Shown here one piece after another: positions 8,298 through 18,046 of a stretch of 64,000 bases of DNA. The stretch is from Campylobacter concisus. GTDB taxonomy: Bacteria > Campylobacterota > Campylobacteria > Campylobacterales > Campylobacteraceae. Under the pieces are notes generated by a model, which saw nothing but the letters and a program-made list of their open reading frames with translations, was not told the origin of the DNA and ran no database searches. The DNA lies in contig NZ_PIQX01000001.1 of the NCBI RefSeq assembly GCF_003049085.1, forward strand, positions 310,001 to 374,000. Direction: 5' to 3'. Position 1 is the first letter of the stretch. Each line of letters starts with the position of its first letter. Both the position numbers and the translations under genes were made by a program.

Positions 8298-9488
8298 TTA
8301 TCCTTTAAAACCAGTAAATCTAAAAATATTTATTATATTTATCGACAGCAAAACTATACTAATAGCTATAAAAATCATACCTGCTTGCACTAAAATTTCT
8401 AGCTCAAAGCAAGTTGAGAAAAGATAGCAAAGAAGCGAGATAGCATTAAAAGCTATACCAAAATAAGCTATCTTTTTTAGTATCATGGCATCAAGAAGTG
8501 GCACTTTTACCTTTCCAACAAAAGGTGCTACATAGTGATACCATATGAGAAATGGTGCGATCTTATAAAGATGAGCTACAATAAAAGCAAACAAAAAGCC
8601 ATATATTAAAAAATATGCAGCTAAATTTAATTTATCCAAAGCTATAAAAACAGCAGCACCAAGCAAAGCCACCAACGAAAACACTATATTTACATTCCAG
8701 TAATCATACGCCTTTCTAACGCGCTTTTTTAAAATATAAAGTGCTTGAGCTATAAAAAGTAAAGCTGCCACGCATATTGACAAAATAGACAAATTTTCAT
8801 TAAAAGCTAGTAAGATACCACCCAAAATATAGCATGCTAGTGAGGCTTTACTAAGTGCAAATTTTAGATCGTGAGCCAATGCAAACATAGGTAGGAGTAC
8901 GCTAGCAGCTCCAAGTATCACAAGAAACACAAATCCCAGTACAAAATAAACGTGAAATTTTAGTGTCATCTCAAAATCAAGCATCAACGTACCGCCAAGT
9001 ATCATAAGCAAGCAAAAACCAAGCGTTATTCCAATTATCAAAAAGATAGCTGAAACAAAAAGTGCAAAGGCCGCAAAGCTCTTTTTTTCATTATCCATAA
9101 AGCTTAATGCATAAGTCGTTGCAAAAAAGGCAAGTGAGCAAAAAAGCAAAACTCCACTAATTTGTAAAATTTTAGCCTCAGCAAATAACATCCCGTAGCA
9201 CATGCCCAGCAACGATAGACAAAAAATAGCCAAATTTAAAATAGCACCTTTTGCGGTAAAAAATGGCTTTTCTAAGATGACTGAGGTTAGCTGATAAAGT
9301 GCTCCGATGATAATACTCATAACAAAGCCAACAAAAAATATATGCAAAAAACCAGCTGTATTTAGCGAGCTAATCGCATCAAAATCTGCATAAAAGAATG
9401 CTGGCACACTTAATGCCAAAAACAAAATTCCAGCAATAAAATATCCACCAACTAGCTTAAATGGTGGTGCATAAGTATTTAAAAGCAT
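8298..9488 (-). CDS. polytopic membrane protein, NnrS / haem-copper oxidase subunit I-like
   Basis: 396 residues with about 11-12 hydrophobic segments from residue 12 to 390 and hardly any soluble part. The HIFFVGFVMSIIIGALYQL segment and other membrane histidines (FHVYFVLGFV, AHLYKI, WYHYVAPF) recall the haem-binding helices of NnrS and of cbb3-type oxidase subunit I, though I cannot make a firm match. NnrS proteins protect cells against nitric oxide. The flanking DUF2249 and DUF59 genes, separated by 1 and 3 bases, fit that theme. A transporter remains possible. Function is an inference. Confidence 0.7.
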   Translation of the reverse strand: MLLNTYAPPFKLVGGYFIAGILFLALSVPAFFYADFDAISSLNTAGFLHIFFVGFVMSIIIGALYQLTSVILEKPFFTAKGAILNLAIFCLSLLGMCYGMLFAEAKILQISGVLLFCSLAFFATTYALSFMDNEKKSFAAFALFVSAIFLIIGITLGFCLLMILGGTLMLDFEMTLKFHVYFVLGFVFLVILGAASVLLPMFALAHDLKFALSKASLACYILGGILLAFNENLSILSICVAALLFIAQALYILKKRVRKAYDYWNVNIVFSLVALLGAAVFIALDKLNLAAYFLIYGFLFAFIVAHLYKIAPFLIWYHYVAPFVGKVKVPLLDAMILKKIAYFGIAFNAISLLCYLFSTCFELEILVQAGMIFIAISIVLLSINIINIFRFTGFKG

Positions 9489-9489
9489 C

Positions 9490-9828
9490 TTAGTGGCAAA
9501 GACTCGTATCTACGTCTTCTATATTTGCGCCGTCTTTTAGGCTAAAAACCATCTTTACAGCCCCACTATCTATATCTTCACGCTCTATATCAAAGCTCTT
9601 ATCTATCTTTGGTATAAGACCAGCTGGAAATTTATGATTTAGCATCATAATTTTTGTATTTTTATCAGCAAATTTAATAGCGATTAATGCATTGACCATT
9701 GGCTCTGGCGGCACGCAAGGACGTGAGTCAAAGCCAACAAAATTTACACCATTTTCACTAAATTTATAAAATGGCACGGTTGCACCATCAACATTAAACT
9801 GCTCCGCGTTTTTGAAAAAATCGCTCAT
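9490..9828 (-). CDS. DUF2249 domain protein
   Basis: 112 residues. FDSRPCVPPEPMVNALIAI followed by TKIMMLNHKFPAGLIP matches the core of DUF2249, a small TusA-like alpha/beta domain (canonical form: D-R-PPEP, then a helix, then a strand ending in a H-x-P motif). DUF2249 genes frequently sit near nitric-oxide and anaerobic respiration genes; biochemical function is not settled. Here it leads a three-gene run with the NnrS-like protein and DUF59. An AGGAG site lies 6 bases before the ATG. The two cysteines (C38, C111) are candidates for metal or sulfur binding. Confidence 0.7.
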   Translation of the reverse strand: MSDFFKNAEQFNVDGATVPFYKFSENGVNFVGFDSRPCVPPEPMVNALIAIKFADKNTKIMMLNHKFPAGLIPKIDKSFDIEREDIDSGAVKMVFSLKDGANIEDVDTSLCH

Positions 9829-9901
9829 TTTTTCTCCTTTTAATTTTGGAGAATTATACTCTGATTAAACTTTTTAAACTATTGATTTGCTTCAACAAAA
9901 G

Positions 9902-10942
9902 CTATTTTACGTAAGGTATAAATTCCTCGTATCCAAGCCTAGCCATATCTTCAAGTGGTATAAATTTAAGGCTTGCGCCGTTTATGCAATATCTTAGCCC
10001 ACCCTTATCGCTTGGGCCATCGTCAAAAACATGTCCAAGGTGCGCATCGCTATTTTGAGACTTAACTTCGACCCTTTTCATCATAAACGAGTTGTCCTCC
10101 TTATACGAAAGAGCTGTTGTCGTGATAGGCTTTGTAAAGCTTGGCCAGCCACATCCTGCATCAAATTTATCCGCACTTGAAAAAAGTGGCTTTCCGCTTA
10201 TTATATCTACATAAATGCCTTTTTGATCAAATTTATCATACTCGCTGCTAAATGGCCTCTCAGTCGCCGCTTCTTGTGTCACAGCATACTGCTCGCTACT
10301 TAATTTTTTCTTTAGCTCATCTTTACTAAGCGGCTTAAATTTCGCCTCATCGTAAAGTGGTTTATCAGCTAAACCTAGATCGATATGACAATATCCAAAA
10401 GGATTTTTATCAAGATAGTCTTGATGATACTCCTCGCCTAATATGAAATTTTTAAGTGGCGCCACCTCAACTACGATCTTATCTTTAAATTTCTTTTGCT
10501 CTATTTTCATAAAGCTCTCTATCGTTGGTAGATCACTTTCACTAACATAGTAAATTCCGCTTCTATACTGCCTACCGACGTCATTGCCTTGTTTATTTAG
10601 CGATGTCGGGTCGATTACTCTAAAAAAATGAGCCAAAATTTCAGCCAAAGCGACTCTATTTTCGTCGTATTTTACATAAAGTGTCTCAGCATGATCACTC
10701 TCATGAAGCTCGCGGTAGCTAGTATTTTCGCTCTTGCCATTTGCATAGCCTACCTTTGTATCCACTACGCCAAATATCTTTTTAAAATATCCCTGCATAC
10801 CCCAAAAGCAACCACCTGCTAGATAAATTTCTTTTAAATTTTGCCCTGCCATCGTCTGCTCCTTTATAAGCTCATCTTTTGCCATCAAATTTAGACCAAA
10901 AAACACTGCTGCCATTAAGATAAATTTTAAGATCTTTTTCAT
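9902..10942 (-). CDS. msrAB: exported fused methionine sulfoxide reductase MsrA-MsrB
   Basis: 346 residues from the ATG preceded by AGGAGAT; an in-frame ATG 15 bases upstream overlaps that ribosome binding site and is less likely. Residues 1-21 form a signal peptide ([16 protein letters not shown]), so the enzyme should work in the periplasm. The MsrA half has GCFWG with catalytic C45; the MsrB half has [16 protein letters not shown] and RYCIN with catalytic C319. Together they reduce both S and R methionine sulfoxide in proteins. Gene-fusion MsrAB is known in several pathogens. It appears to be a single-gene unit. Confidence 0.92.
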   Translation of the reverse strand: MKKILKFILMAAVFFGLNLMAKDELIKEQTMAGQNLKEIYLAGGCFWGMQGYFKKIFGVVDTKVGYANGKSENTSYRELHESDHAETLYVKYDENRVALAEILAHFFRVIDPTSLNKQGNDVGRQYRSGIYYVSESDLPTIESFMKIEQKKFKDKIVVEVAPLKNFILGEEYHQDYLDKNPFGYCHIDLGLADKPLYDEAKFKPLSKDELKKKLSSEQYAVTQEAATERPFSSEYDKFDQKGIYVDIISGKPLFSSADKFDAGCGWPSFTKPITTTALSYKEDNSFMMKRVEVKSQNSDAHLGHVFDDGPSDKGGLRYCINGASLKFIPLEDMARLGYEEFIPYVK

Positions 10943-11001
10943 TCTATCTCCTTTCATTTTTGAAAGATTATACGAAAATTAAAGTTATAAAGTGTGAAGA
11001 A

Positions 11002-11017
11002 AGGGGCAAGCGCCCCT
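11002..11017 (-). terminator. terminator hairpin after purH
   Basis: AGGGGC and GCCCCT around a four-base loop, immediately after the purH stop as read on the minus strand and followed by T-rich sequence (TTTCTTC). It is unusually GC-rich for this DNA, so the stem is likely to be functional. Confidence 0.7.
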
Positions 11018-11022
11018 AAATT

Positions 11023-12555
11023 TTAGTGTAAAAAGTGTCTAACGCCAGTAAAGTATAGCGACATGCCATGCTCATTGGCAGCCTCTATCACCTCATCATC
11101 TCTGATGCTGCCACCTGGCTCGATGACACATTTTACGCCGACCTTACTAGCGATGTCAATGCTATCTCTAAATGGGAAGAACGCCTCACTTGCAAGTACG
11201 CAGCCACTTAGATCGATCTTTAGCTCTTTTGCCTTTGCCACGGCCGCACGAGCAGCATCAACGCGGCTTGTCATACCCATGCCAATAGCTACCATTGCGC
11301 CGTCTTTTACATAAACTACACAGTTGCTCTTCGTTAGCGCAGCCACTTTCCACGCGATCTGAGCATCTTTTAGCTCGCTACCAGTTGCAAATTTCTTGCT
11401 CATTTGCTTCATATTTTCAAGCTCTTCGTCTTTTACATAGTCTCTTTCTTGAAATACAAATCCACCATCAACGTGCTTAAAGTCAAATTTATCATTTGAG
11501 CGAACTAAAAATTTATTGTCTTGAGTGAAAATTTTGATGCGTTTTTTACTCTCAAATACTTTAAGCGCAGCATCATCTACGTTTGCAGCGATGATTACTT
11601 CAACGTAAATTTCATTTATCTTTTTTGCTAGCTTCTCATCAAGTGTGCCATTTATTGCAACCACACCGCCGTATGCCGAGATCGGGTCGCATTTTAGTGC
11701 AGCTCCGTAGCTCTCAAGCAAATTATCTTTTACCGCAAAACCGCAAGGATTAGCGTGCTTGATGATAGCCACAGCTGGCGCGTCATCAAAGCTAGTTGCA
11801 AGCATCAATGCGCCATTTATATCGGTCATATTATTGAAACTTGCCTCGCCTTTTAGGGCTCTAAAGTTGTTCGTAAAGAAATAATCAAACTCATAAAGTG
11901 CGCCTTTTTGGTGTGGATTTTCTCCGTATCTTGTATCAAAAACCTTGCTTCCAACGATAAATCTAGCATCACCAAAACCGCCATTAAATCTATCATTCAT
12001 ATAGTTTGCGATCATGCTATCATAGGCCGCTGTATGCTCGAATGCCTTTATCATCAGCGATCTTCTAAACTCAAAATCATCGCTTTTCTCTTTTAGGCGC
12101 TTTAAAATTTCATCATAATCAAGCACGCTTGTAACTATAAGTACGTCTTTAAAATTTTTAGCAGCACTTCTTACCATGGCTGGGCCACCGATATCGATAT
12201 TTTCGATGATCTCAGCAAAGTCATCAGTCCTAATTGTAGTCTCTTTAAATGGATATAAATTTACGCAAACCAAGTCTATGCCCTCGATGCCATGCTCTTT
12301 TGCCTGAGCCACGTGCGTAGAGTCGTCACGTTTGTACAAAATGCCACCATGTATCTTTGGATGAAGCGTCTTTACCCTGCCTTCAAACATCTCCGGTGAA
12401 GCTGTAAATTCACTAACCTCAGTTGCTTTGACACCCTCGCTCTTTAAAAGTTTGTAGGTTCCACCGGTTGAAAGTATCTGCCAGCCAAGCTCTTCTAGCC
12501 CCTTTGCAAACTCTACAATGCCCTCTTTATCGCTAACGCTAAGCAACGCTCTCAT
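11023..12555 (-). CDS. purH: bifunctional AICAR formyltransferase / IMP cyclohydrolase
   Basis: 510 residues, normal for PurH. It catalyses the last two steps of purine synthesis: formylation of AICAR and ring closure to IMP. The N-terminal methylglyoxal-synthase-like cyclohydrolase domain (1 to about 145) holds [20 protein letters not shown] and [16 protein letters not shown]; the transformylase domain has the [10 protein letters not shown] loop and ends in [12 protein letters not shown]. It starts with an AGGAG site and follows the exported protein gene after about 30 bases. purL lies three genes upstream. Confidence 0.97.
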   Translation of the reverse strand: MRALLSVSDKEGIVEFAKGLEELGWQILSTGGTYKLLKSEGVKATEVSEFTASPEMFEGRVKTLHPKIHGGILYKRDDSTHVAQAKEHGIEGIDLVCVNLYPFKETTIRTDDFAEIIENIDIGGPAMVRSAAKNFKDVLIVTSVLDYDEILKRLKEKSDDFEFRRSLMIKAFEHTAAYDSMIANYMNDRFNGGFGDARFIVGSKVFDTRYGENPHQKGALYEFDYFFTNNFRALKGEASFNNMTDINGALMLATSFDDAPAVAIIKHANPCGFAVKDNLLESYGAALKCDPISAYGGVVAINGTLDEKLAKKINEIYVEVIIAANVDDAALKVFESKKRIKIFTQDNKFLVRSNDKFDFKHVDGGFVFQERDYVKDEELENMKQMSKKFATGSELKDAQIAWKVAALTKSNCVVYVKDGAMVAIGMGMTSRVDAARAAVAKAKELKIDLSGCVLASEAFFPFRDSIDIASKVGVKCVIEPGGSIRDDEVIEAANEHGMSLYFTGVRHFLH

Positions 12556-12585
12556 TTTTTCTCCTTTAGATTGATTAAATTTATT

Positions 12586-13152
12586 TTATTTCTCTGACAA
12601 ACACATCGCTTTTTCAAGCACAAGTAGCCCCATAGCTGTATCTTTTTTAATATTTTGTTCCGTTATGCTTTCAAGTTTTTTTAAATTTTCATCGCTTGAT
12701 TTTATGGCAAAATGACTATTCTTATTTAAATTTTCTAGCTTGCCATCAACGATATCAACACTAAAAGCATATCTTGAAATTTGTCTGCCATTAAAGTAGC
12801 TAGAATTTAACACGTTTAAATTTACAGCCTCTTTTTTGTCAAAGGCCTCACATATAGGTCTTTTTGAGCTAAATTTGACGACCTTTATGCCGCCTTCATC
12901 TGAAAATATATACTCTTTAAATTCATTTAAATTTTTAGTCTTTACAGCCTTAAAACTACTCTCCATGCCACTATAGCTGGCTAGAATAATACTAACACTA
13001 CTTGTTTTGTTGTAGTCGCCTATTTTTTTACCATTTTCAAAAAGTGTGCTATCTTTTAGTTCAAATTTGAACTCATTGCGATTAAGATCGGTCACACTTA
13101 GCTCTTTGCAAAAGGCAACCGCCGCCAAAAGCAAAATAGCAAATTTCTTCAT
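12586..13152 (-). CDS. hypothetical exported protein
   Basis: I do not recognise this 188-residue protein. It begins with a signal peptide (KKFAILLLAAVAFC, about 1-16), after which the mature part is lysine-rich with alternating strands. C100 and C184 could form a disulfide. There is no transmembrane segment, so it should be periplasmic, or a lipoprotein if C15 is used, although the preceding AVAF is a poor lipobox. It starts one base after the stop of the TerB/J-domain gene and lies before purH, so it probably shares their transcript. Confidence 0.75.
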   Translation of the reverse strand: MKKFAILLLAAVAFCKELSVTDLNRNEFKFELKDSTLFENGKKIGDYNKTSSVSIILASYSGMESSFKAVKTKNLNEFKEYIFSDEGGIKVVKFSSKRPICEAFDKKEAVNLNVLNSSYFNGRQISRYAFSVDIVDGKLENLNKNSHFAIKSSDENLKKLESITEQNIKKDTAMGLLVLEKAMCLSEK

Positions 13153-13887
13153 CTAAGCTCCAAATTTCTCTTTCAAACGCCCATAAGCCTCATTTATCTC
13201 TTGAAGCTTTTTGGTTGAGCGCTCTATCACCTCTTTACTCTCGCCCCTACCCATTAAAATGTCGGGATGATACTGCCTTACAAGCTCTTTATAGCGAGCT
13301 TTTACCTCTTCAAGATTTGCATTTTTGTTAAGCCCTAAAACCTCAAATGCATCTTTTTCTTGGACCATTTCATCGGGATTTGCCTCAAATTTTGAGCCAT
13401 AAAAGCTATCAAATTTAAAGATGATCTCATCAAGTGTTTCTTTATCAATGCCAAATCCATAAGCGATATTTCTAATGACAGCTTGCTCGCTTGCATTAAA
13501 CTCACCATCAATATAAGCCAAATTTAGAAAAAATGTGAGTCTGGCGACACATATATCGTAGTTTAGATTAAAAGCACTCTTGTAGTTTCTAGCGGTTTCG
13601 TAGGCGTTATCTACATTTTCTTTTTGGCTCTTATAAACCTCTTTTAGATACTCACGCACACCGCTAACGCCGCTAACTTTCTGGCTTAGATCATCTAGCA
13701 CTTGAGTGATCAGCCTAGCCTCTAGCTCGCTAACTCTGCCGTCACTTTTAGCTACTTTTGCAAGCAGTGAGACTAGAAATTTAGCCTCATCTACATCTGC
13801 TTGTTTCTTGCGGTTACTACCTATTTGGACATTCATAAAGAGAAATATCGCACCGCCTAATATCAGTAAAAACAGGACTCCAGACAT
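13153..13887 (-). CDS. membrane-anchored TerB / J-domain co-chaperone, DjlA-like
   Basis: 244 residues. An N-terminal membrane segment (about 3-19) is followed by a TerB-like acidic helical domain (about 33-145; AKSDGRVSELEARLI, AYIDGEFNASEQAVI) and a C-terminal J domain (about 175-244) with the essential HPD tripeptide in RQYHPDIL. This is the DjlA layout: it would recruit DnaK to the inner membrane. I recall a DnaJ-like gene between purH and purL in C. jejuni. Here it follows the Clp-fold protease gene after 1 base, suggesting joint work in membrane protein quality control (inference). Confidence 0.88.
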   Translation of the reverse strand: MSGVLFLLILGGAIFLFMNVQIGSNRKKQADVDEAKFLVSLLAKVAKSDGRVSELEARLITQVLDDLSQKVSGVSGVREYLKEVYKSQKENVDNAYETARNYKSAFNLNYDICVARLTFFLNLAYIDGEFNASEQAVIRNIAYGFGIDKETLDEIIFKFDSFYGSKFEANPDEMVQEKDAFEVLGLNKNANLEEVKARYKELVRQYHPDILMGRGESKEVIERSTKKLQEINEAYGRLKEKFGA

Positions 13888-13888
13888 A

Positions 13889-14950
13889 TTACCACAAGTG
13901 ATAGATAGTATTTTTTATTTTGCCATTTACTAGTTCGTTTTTACGCCAAGAGCTCTCGTCATTCATCACATTCCAGCGGCGCTCTTCAGGGCGGTAGAAC
14001 CAGTCCTTGTCTATTTGATAATAAATTTGCTTGCCATTTGTTTCAATGATGTTTGCGATATTGTTATCGTGGTAGCTATTTTCATCGTAGTCGGTAAAAG
14101 CTCGCTGACCCATCTCAGAGTAAAGTAGCGTTAACTCTTGAAGCATTTCATTTAGATCATCATCCATCTTTTTTACATGAAGGCCGATCTCGTGTGCCTC
14201 TCTAAATAGGATCGGATATTCATGAGCTGGGTAGTCGCCATTTAGCCTTTCAGAAATTTCTGCGATCTTTTTATCATCATCGATGTGATACCTAAGAAGC
14301 TCGGTGCAAATCTTAAGCGATAGTGAGCTAGCACGATCAACCGCACCAAAGACTAGCGGATGGATATACTCATAAAGTGAGTTATAAGGGTTTGTGTCGT
14401 TTGGTCTGTCTTTATCTTGCTCTTTCCAAAGTTTGACCACACGACTAAGTTCGTCCATCGAAACGCTCACAAGCTCATTGCCTTTGTTTGTCGGGCTAAG
14501 CTCGTGTTTTAGTGAAGTATCAACAGGCGTTAGATAGGCAAGTGGTCCCATGACGATCTCATTTGCGCCAAGTGCCATCATGGTAGCAGCTGAGGCGCAG
14601 TTTGCAGGTATTAGGGCTATTAAATTTTTGCAGTAATTTCTAAGTGTGGTTATGATCCTAAGAGCGGCAATACCGCTTCCGCCGTCACTTTTTATAAAAA
14701 GATAAGCAGTATCTATCTTTTTGCCCTTTAAAATTTCATACATAGCACTCGCATCGTTGCCGCAAACGCTACCAGCATTTGAATTATAGTAAGTTATCAA
14801 GGTGGCGTTTAGTCTTTTTTCGATCGATTTTATTAAATTTTGCGTCTTACTAAAAAGTACTGGCGGCTTTGCTACGCCTCGTTTTTCAACTTGTTCTGCT
14901 TCCTTTTGCTCATTTTCAGCCTCAGCAACCTTGCTCTTTTTTAAAGCCAT
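13889..14950 (-). CDS. Clp-fold serine protease of the SDH family
   Basis: 353 residues. After a charged, probably disordered N-terminus (1-28) comes a crotonase/ClpP-type fold: AYLFIKSDGGSG (82-93) occupies the place of the oxyanion glycines and PANCASAATMMALGA (115-129) carries the likely nucleophile S120, followed by GPLAYLTPVD with a candidate aspartate. This matches the SDH proteinase family (Ser-Asp-His). No signal peptide is seen, so it should be cytosolic. It lies between purL (3 bases away) and the J-domain gene (1 base). Substrates are unknown; a ClpP-like chambered role is not implied. Confidence 0.8.
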   Translation of the reverse strand: MALKKSKVAEAENEQKEAEQVEKRGVAKPPVLFSKTQNLIKSIEKRLNATLITYYNSNAGSVCGNDASAMYEILKGKKIDTAYLFIKSDGGSGIAALRIITTLRNYCKNLIALIPANCASAATMMALGANEIVMGPLAYLTPVDTSLKHELSPTNKGNELVSVSMDELSRVVKLWKEQDKDRPNDTNPYNSLYEYIHPLVFGAVDRASSLSLKICTELLRYHIDDDKKIAEISERLNGDYPAHEYPILFREAHEIGLHVKKMDDDLNEMLQELTLLYSEMGQRAFTDYDENSYHDNNIANIIETNGKQIYYQIDKDWFYRPEERRWNVMNDESSWRKNELVNGKIKNTIYHLW

Positions 14951-14953
14951 TTC

Positions 14954-17143
14954 TTAATCCTCTTTTCTAACGATTTTTGCAAACTCATTTAGATAAATTT
15001 CTCTTATCTCATCCACGCTCTCATCGATATCATTTAGTTTAAATCTCTTGCCACCACTAACGCCGATCTTTTCAAATTTCACACCAAATTTAGCTGCAAG
15101 CGCTTCAAATTTAGCCTCGTCTTTTACTCCCACAACTGCTCTTGAAAAGCTCTCATCAAAGATGAAATTTGGCTCTTTAAATTTCACTTCGCAATTTACG
15201 CCGATGTTTGAGATGCTAGCCATTTTTGCTAGCGTAATAGCAAGGCCGCCTACTCCTACGCTATTTGCAAACTCTAAAATTTGCTCTTTATTTGCTTCGA
15301 TCACTAGGTCCCAAAGAGCTCGCTCAGCTTTATAATCAACCTCTTTTAGCTTTCCGCCAACCACGTTAAATAGCGCCTTTGCGTAAAGCGATGCAGCAAA
15401 TTCTCCACTTGTCTTACCAAGTAGGTAAATCGCTCTGCCTTCGCTTAAAAAAGTGCTTTTTAGATTTAAGTTTGCATCTTCATTTACGCCAACTGTAACA
15501 ATGGCTGGTGTCGGATAGACGCTCACGCCATCAGTATCGTTATAAAGGCTCACGTTGCCGCTAACGACTGGTGTATTTAGCTCATGGCAAGCCTCTTTTA
15601 TGCCTTCACATCCCTCTTTAAACTGCCACATTACCTCTGGATTTTGTGGATTGCCGTAGTTTAGGCAGTCGGTGATCGCAAGTGGCACAGCGCCACTCAT
15701 CGCTACCTTTCTACCAGCTGCCGCGACGGCTCTTGCAGCGCCAATTTTAGGATCAACGAAATTTGCTCTAGGATCGCACTGTGCAGCCATAGAGACGGCC
15801 TTTTTAGTGCCTTTTACTCTAATACTTGCAGCACCCAAGTGGCCAGGCTGTTTTATTGTGTTTGTTTGGATATTTGCGTCGTATTGGTCGTAGATAAAGC
15901 TTTTATTTAGCACTTCTGGCTCTTTTAAAAGCTTGAAAAATGCGGTTTTGTTATCAACATTATTTGGAATTTCTAAATTTGCTATCTCATCAAGATATTT
16001 TGGACGTGCAACTGGGCGGTCAAGCACCGGAGCTGCCTCGCTAAGTGGTCCGATAGGAATTTCACCTGCAAGCTCATTATGCCAGTAAAGCTGCATCACG
16101 CCGCTACTTGTGACCTCGCCAATGATCTCAGCGTCAAGGTCCCATTTTCTAAAAATTTCAAGCACCTTTTGCTCATAGCCTTTTTTAGCGCATATTAGCA
16201 TACGCTCTTGGGACTCGCTTAGCATTAGCTCATAAGGCGTCATGCCAACTTCGCGCATCGGCACGCGCTCTAGATACATCTTCATACCGCTGCCACTTCT
16301 GCCAGCCATCTCAAAGCTAGAGCTTGTAAGTCCTGCTGCGCCCATATCTTGAATGCCGATGATGTAGTCTTTTTTAAAGAGCTCTAAGCACGCCTCCATG
16401 AGCAGTTTCTCGGCAAATGGGTCGCCCACTTGTACCGTTGGGCGAAGTGATTTATTTTCGTCATTAAAGCTATCGCTCGCCATAACAGCGCCGCCAAGTC
16501 CGTCCCTACCGGTCTTTGAGCCCACGTAAATAACTGGGTTGCCCACACCTTCAGCCTTGCCATAGAAAATTTCATCACTTTTGCAAAGTCCAAGCGCGAA
16601 GGCGTTGATTAGGATATTGCCATTAAAGCTAGGATCAAATGTAGTCTCGCCGCCGATCGTTGGGATGCCCATGCAGTTGCCGTAATGCCCTATGCCAGCG
16701 ACACTTCCTTTTAGCAAATATCTATGCTTTTTGGCTAGTTCACCCTCGCCTCTTATCTCGCCAAAACGAAGCGAGTTCATGTTCGCAACAACTCTTGCGC
16801 CCATCGTAAAGACGTCTCTTAAAATTCCACCAACTCCAGTGGCAGCACCTTGAAACGGCTCGATAAAGCTTGGATGGTTGTGACTCTCCATCTTAAACAC
16901 AGCCGCAACCCCGTCTCCAACGTCGATGACACCGGCATTTTCGCCAGGTCCTTGGATGACCCAAGGGGCCTTTGTCGGAAAGCCGTTTAGGTATTTTTTG
17001 CTTGATTTATAGCTGCAGTGCTCGCTCCACATCGCCGAAAATATGCCAAGCTCTAGTAAATTTGGCTCGCGTCCTAAAATTTTTAAGATCTCTTCATACT
17101 CTTCGTCGCTGATTTTATGTGCTTGTATGGTAGCTTTATCCAT
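14954..17143 (-). CDS. purL: phosphoribosylformylglycinamidine synthase, large subunit
   Basis: 729 residues, the size of the small-type PurL that works with separate PurS and PurQ. It makes FGAM from FGAR with ATP and glutamine-derived ammonia in purine synthesis. Motifs include [17 protein letters not shown] near the N-terminus, [39 protein letters not shown] and [12 protein letters not shown]. purS and purQ are not in the window. The ATG follows a weak AAGG site. It heads a run purL - protease - J-domain protein - exported protein - purH. Confidence 0.97.
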   Translation of the reverse strand: MDKATIQAHKISDEEYEEILKILGREPNLLELGIFSAMWSEHCSYKSSKKYLNGFPTKAPWVIQGPGENAGVIDVGDGVAAVFKMESHNHPSFIEPFQGAATGVGGILRDVFTMGARVVANMNSLRFGEIRGEGELAKKHRYLLKGSVAGIGHYGNCMGIPTIGGETTFDPSFNGNILINAFALGLCKSDEIFYGKAEGVGNPVIYVGSKTGRDGLGGAVMASDSFNDENKSLRPTVQVGDPFAEKLLMEACLELFKKDYIIGIQDMGAAGLTSSSFEMAGRSGSGMKMYLERVPMREVGMTPYELMLSESQERMLICAKKGYEQKVLEIFRKWDLDAEIIGEVTSSGVMQLYWHNELAGEIPIGPLSEAAPVLDRPVARPKYLDEIANLEIPNNVDNKTAFFKLLKEPEVLNKSFIYDQYDANIQTNTIKQPGHLGAASIRVKGTKKAVSMAAQCDPRANFVDPKIGAARAVAAAGRKVAMSGAVPLAITDCLNYGNPQNPEVMWQFKEGCEGIKEACHELNTPVVSGNVSLYNDTDGVSVYPTPAIVTVGVNEDANLNLKSTFLSEGRAIYLLGKTSGEFAASLYAKALFNVVGGKLKEVDYKAERALWDLVIEANKEQILEFANSVGVGGLAITLAKMASISNIGVNCEVKFKEPNFIFDESFSRAVVGVKDEAKFEALAAKFGVKFEKIGVSGGKRFKLNDIDESVDEIREIYLNEFAKIVRKED

Positions 17144-17330
17144 TGATGTAACCTTTTAAGAATTTTAGGCCATTTTACAATCTTGCTTATAAAAAGTTAC
17201 TAAAAAGCCTTTTGAAATTTAGCAGAATAAAGCATTATTGAGAGAATTTTGCCTACTTTGATAAGGCCTTTTTTGTAGTAGCATTTTTAAAAATTTATGC
17301 CAGTGTTTTATTTTAACTAGCATAGCAATA

Positions 17331-17382
17331 AAAAGTGGCAAAATTTTCAAACCTAGCTCGTAGCTATTTTGTTGCCACTTTT
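17331..17382 (-). terminator. probable terminator after mdaB, with an internal second hairpin
   Basis: The arms TTGCCACTTTT (17372-17382) and AAAAGTGGCAA (17331-17341) are perfect 11-base complements. On the minus strand the structure follows mdaB, and the second arm ends in a T-run, as in an intrinsic terminator. The 30-base loop contains its own small hairpin, TAGCT-ACG-AGCTA. It sits in the longest gene-free stretch of the window (17144-17417); I see no tRNA or ORF there, and nothing else of note. Confidence 0.6.
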
Positions 17383-17417
17383 ATTTATATTTGCAGTTTT
17401 ATTTCTGGTTTAAATTT

Positions 17418-18005
17418 CTATTTCGTATTTTTAAAAACTTTTTCAAGATGCGCTTCATACTCTTTTATGTATCTTGGTACATCTGGCATCTTGATCACAT
17501 CATTGCACATAAAATATGGAAGTGGCTTCATGCCCAAAAACTCATTTACCTTTCTAAAATGAAAATAAACCCCATCGATCCCGCGCGCTTCAAAAAACTC
17601 GTTTGGATCGCTAAATGCCTCAGCTGGAGCATTCCAAGTAAGGCTTAGCATAAATTTCTTTTCATTTAGCAAGCCGCCCTTGCCGTAGTTTTTAGTTGGA
17701 TCGACCCTGTGCCTGCCATCACTCGTATAAAGCTTGCCGTGGCCTGCGGTAAAGACCTCGTCGATATATTTTTTAACTATCCAAGGCTCACCCATCCACC
17801 AAGCTGGCATCTGCCAAACTACTGCGTCCATCCATAGAAATTTCTCAACTTCAGCCTCGATATCATAGCCTTGATATATCACGGTTTGCTTTATCTCGTG
17901 ACACATTTTTACGAGCTTCTCACATGCAAGGTCGTGAAGTGTTTGATTTAATCTGCCATCTGAGTGGGCAAATTTTTTACCGCCATTTATAAGTAAAATT
18001 TTCAT
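17418..18005 (-). CDS. mdaB: NAD(P)H quinone reductase, MdaB family
   Basis: 195 residues, the size of E. coli MdaB. This flavodoxin-fold, FAD-dependent enzyme reduces quinones by two electrons and helps resist oxidative stress. KILLINGGKKFAHSDGRLN (2-20) forms the flavin phosphate loop; MPAWWMGEPWIVKKYIDEVF and YGKGGLL are conserved in the family. A run of tryptophans around residues 58-75 fits the active-site wall. It is flanked by mnmE upstream and by the terminator at 17331, so it may be read alone. The ATG has an AAGGAGAT site upstream. Confidence 0.88.
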   Translation of the reverse strand: MKILLINGGKKFAHSDGRLNQTLHDLACEKLVKMCHEIKQTVIYQGYDIEAEVEKFLWMDAVVWQMPAWWMGEPWIVKKYIDEVFTAGHGKLYTSDGRHRVDPTKNYGKGGLLNEKKFMLSLTWNAPAEAFSDPNEFFEARGIDGVYFHFRKVNEFLGMKPLPYFMCNDVIKMPDVPRYIKEYEAHLEKVFKNTK

Positions 18006-18046
18006 CGTATCTCCTTAAAAAATGAAAATTTTAACCAAAAAAACTA

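Noticed and set aside
17144..17417. The longest gap was examined as a site for a tRNA, small RNA or lost gene.
   Set aside because: No cloverleaf, no conserved GGTTCRA loop and no coding frame were seen; only the terminator-like repeat is supported.
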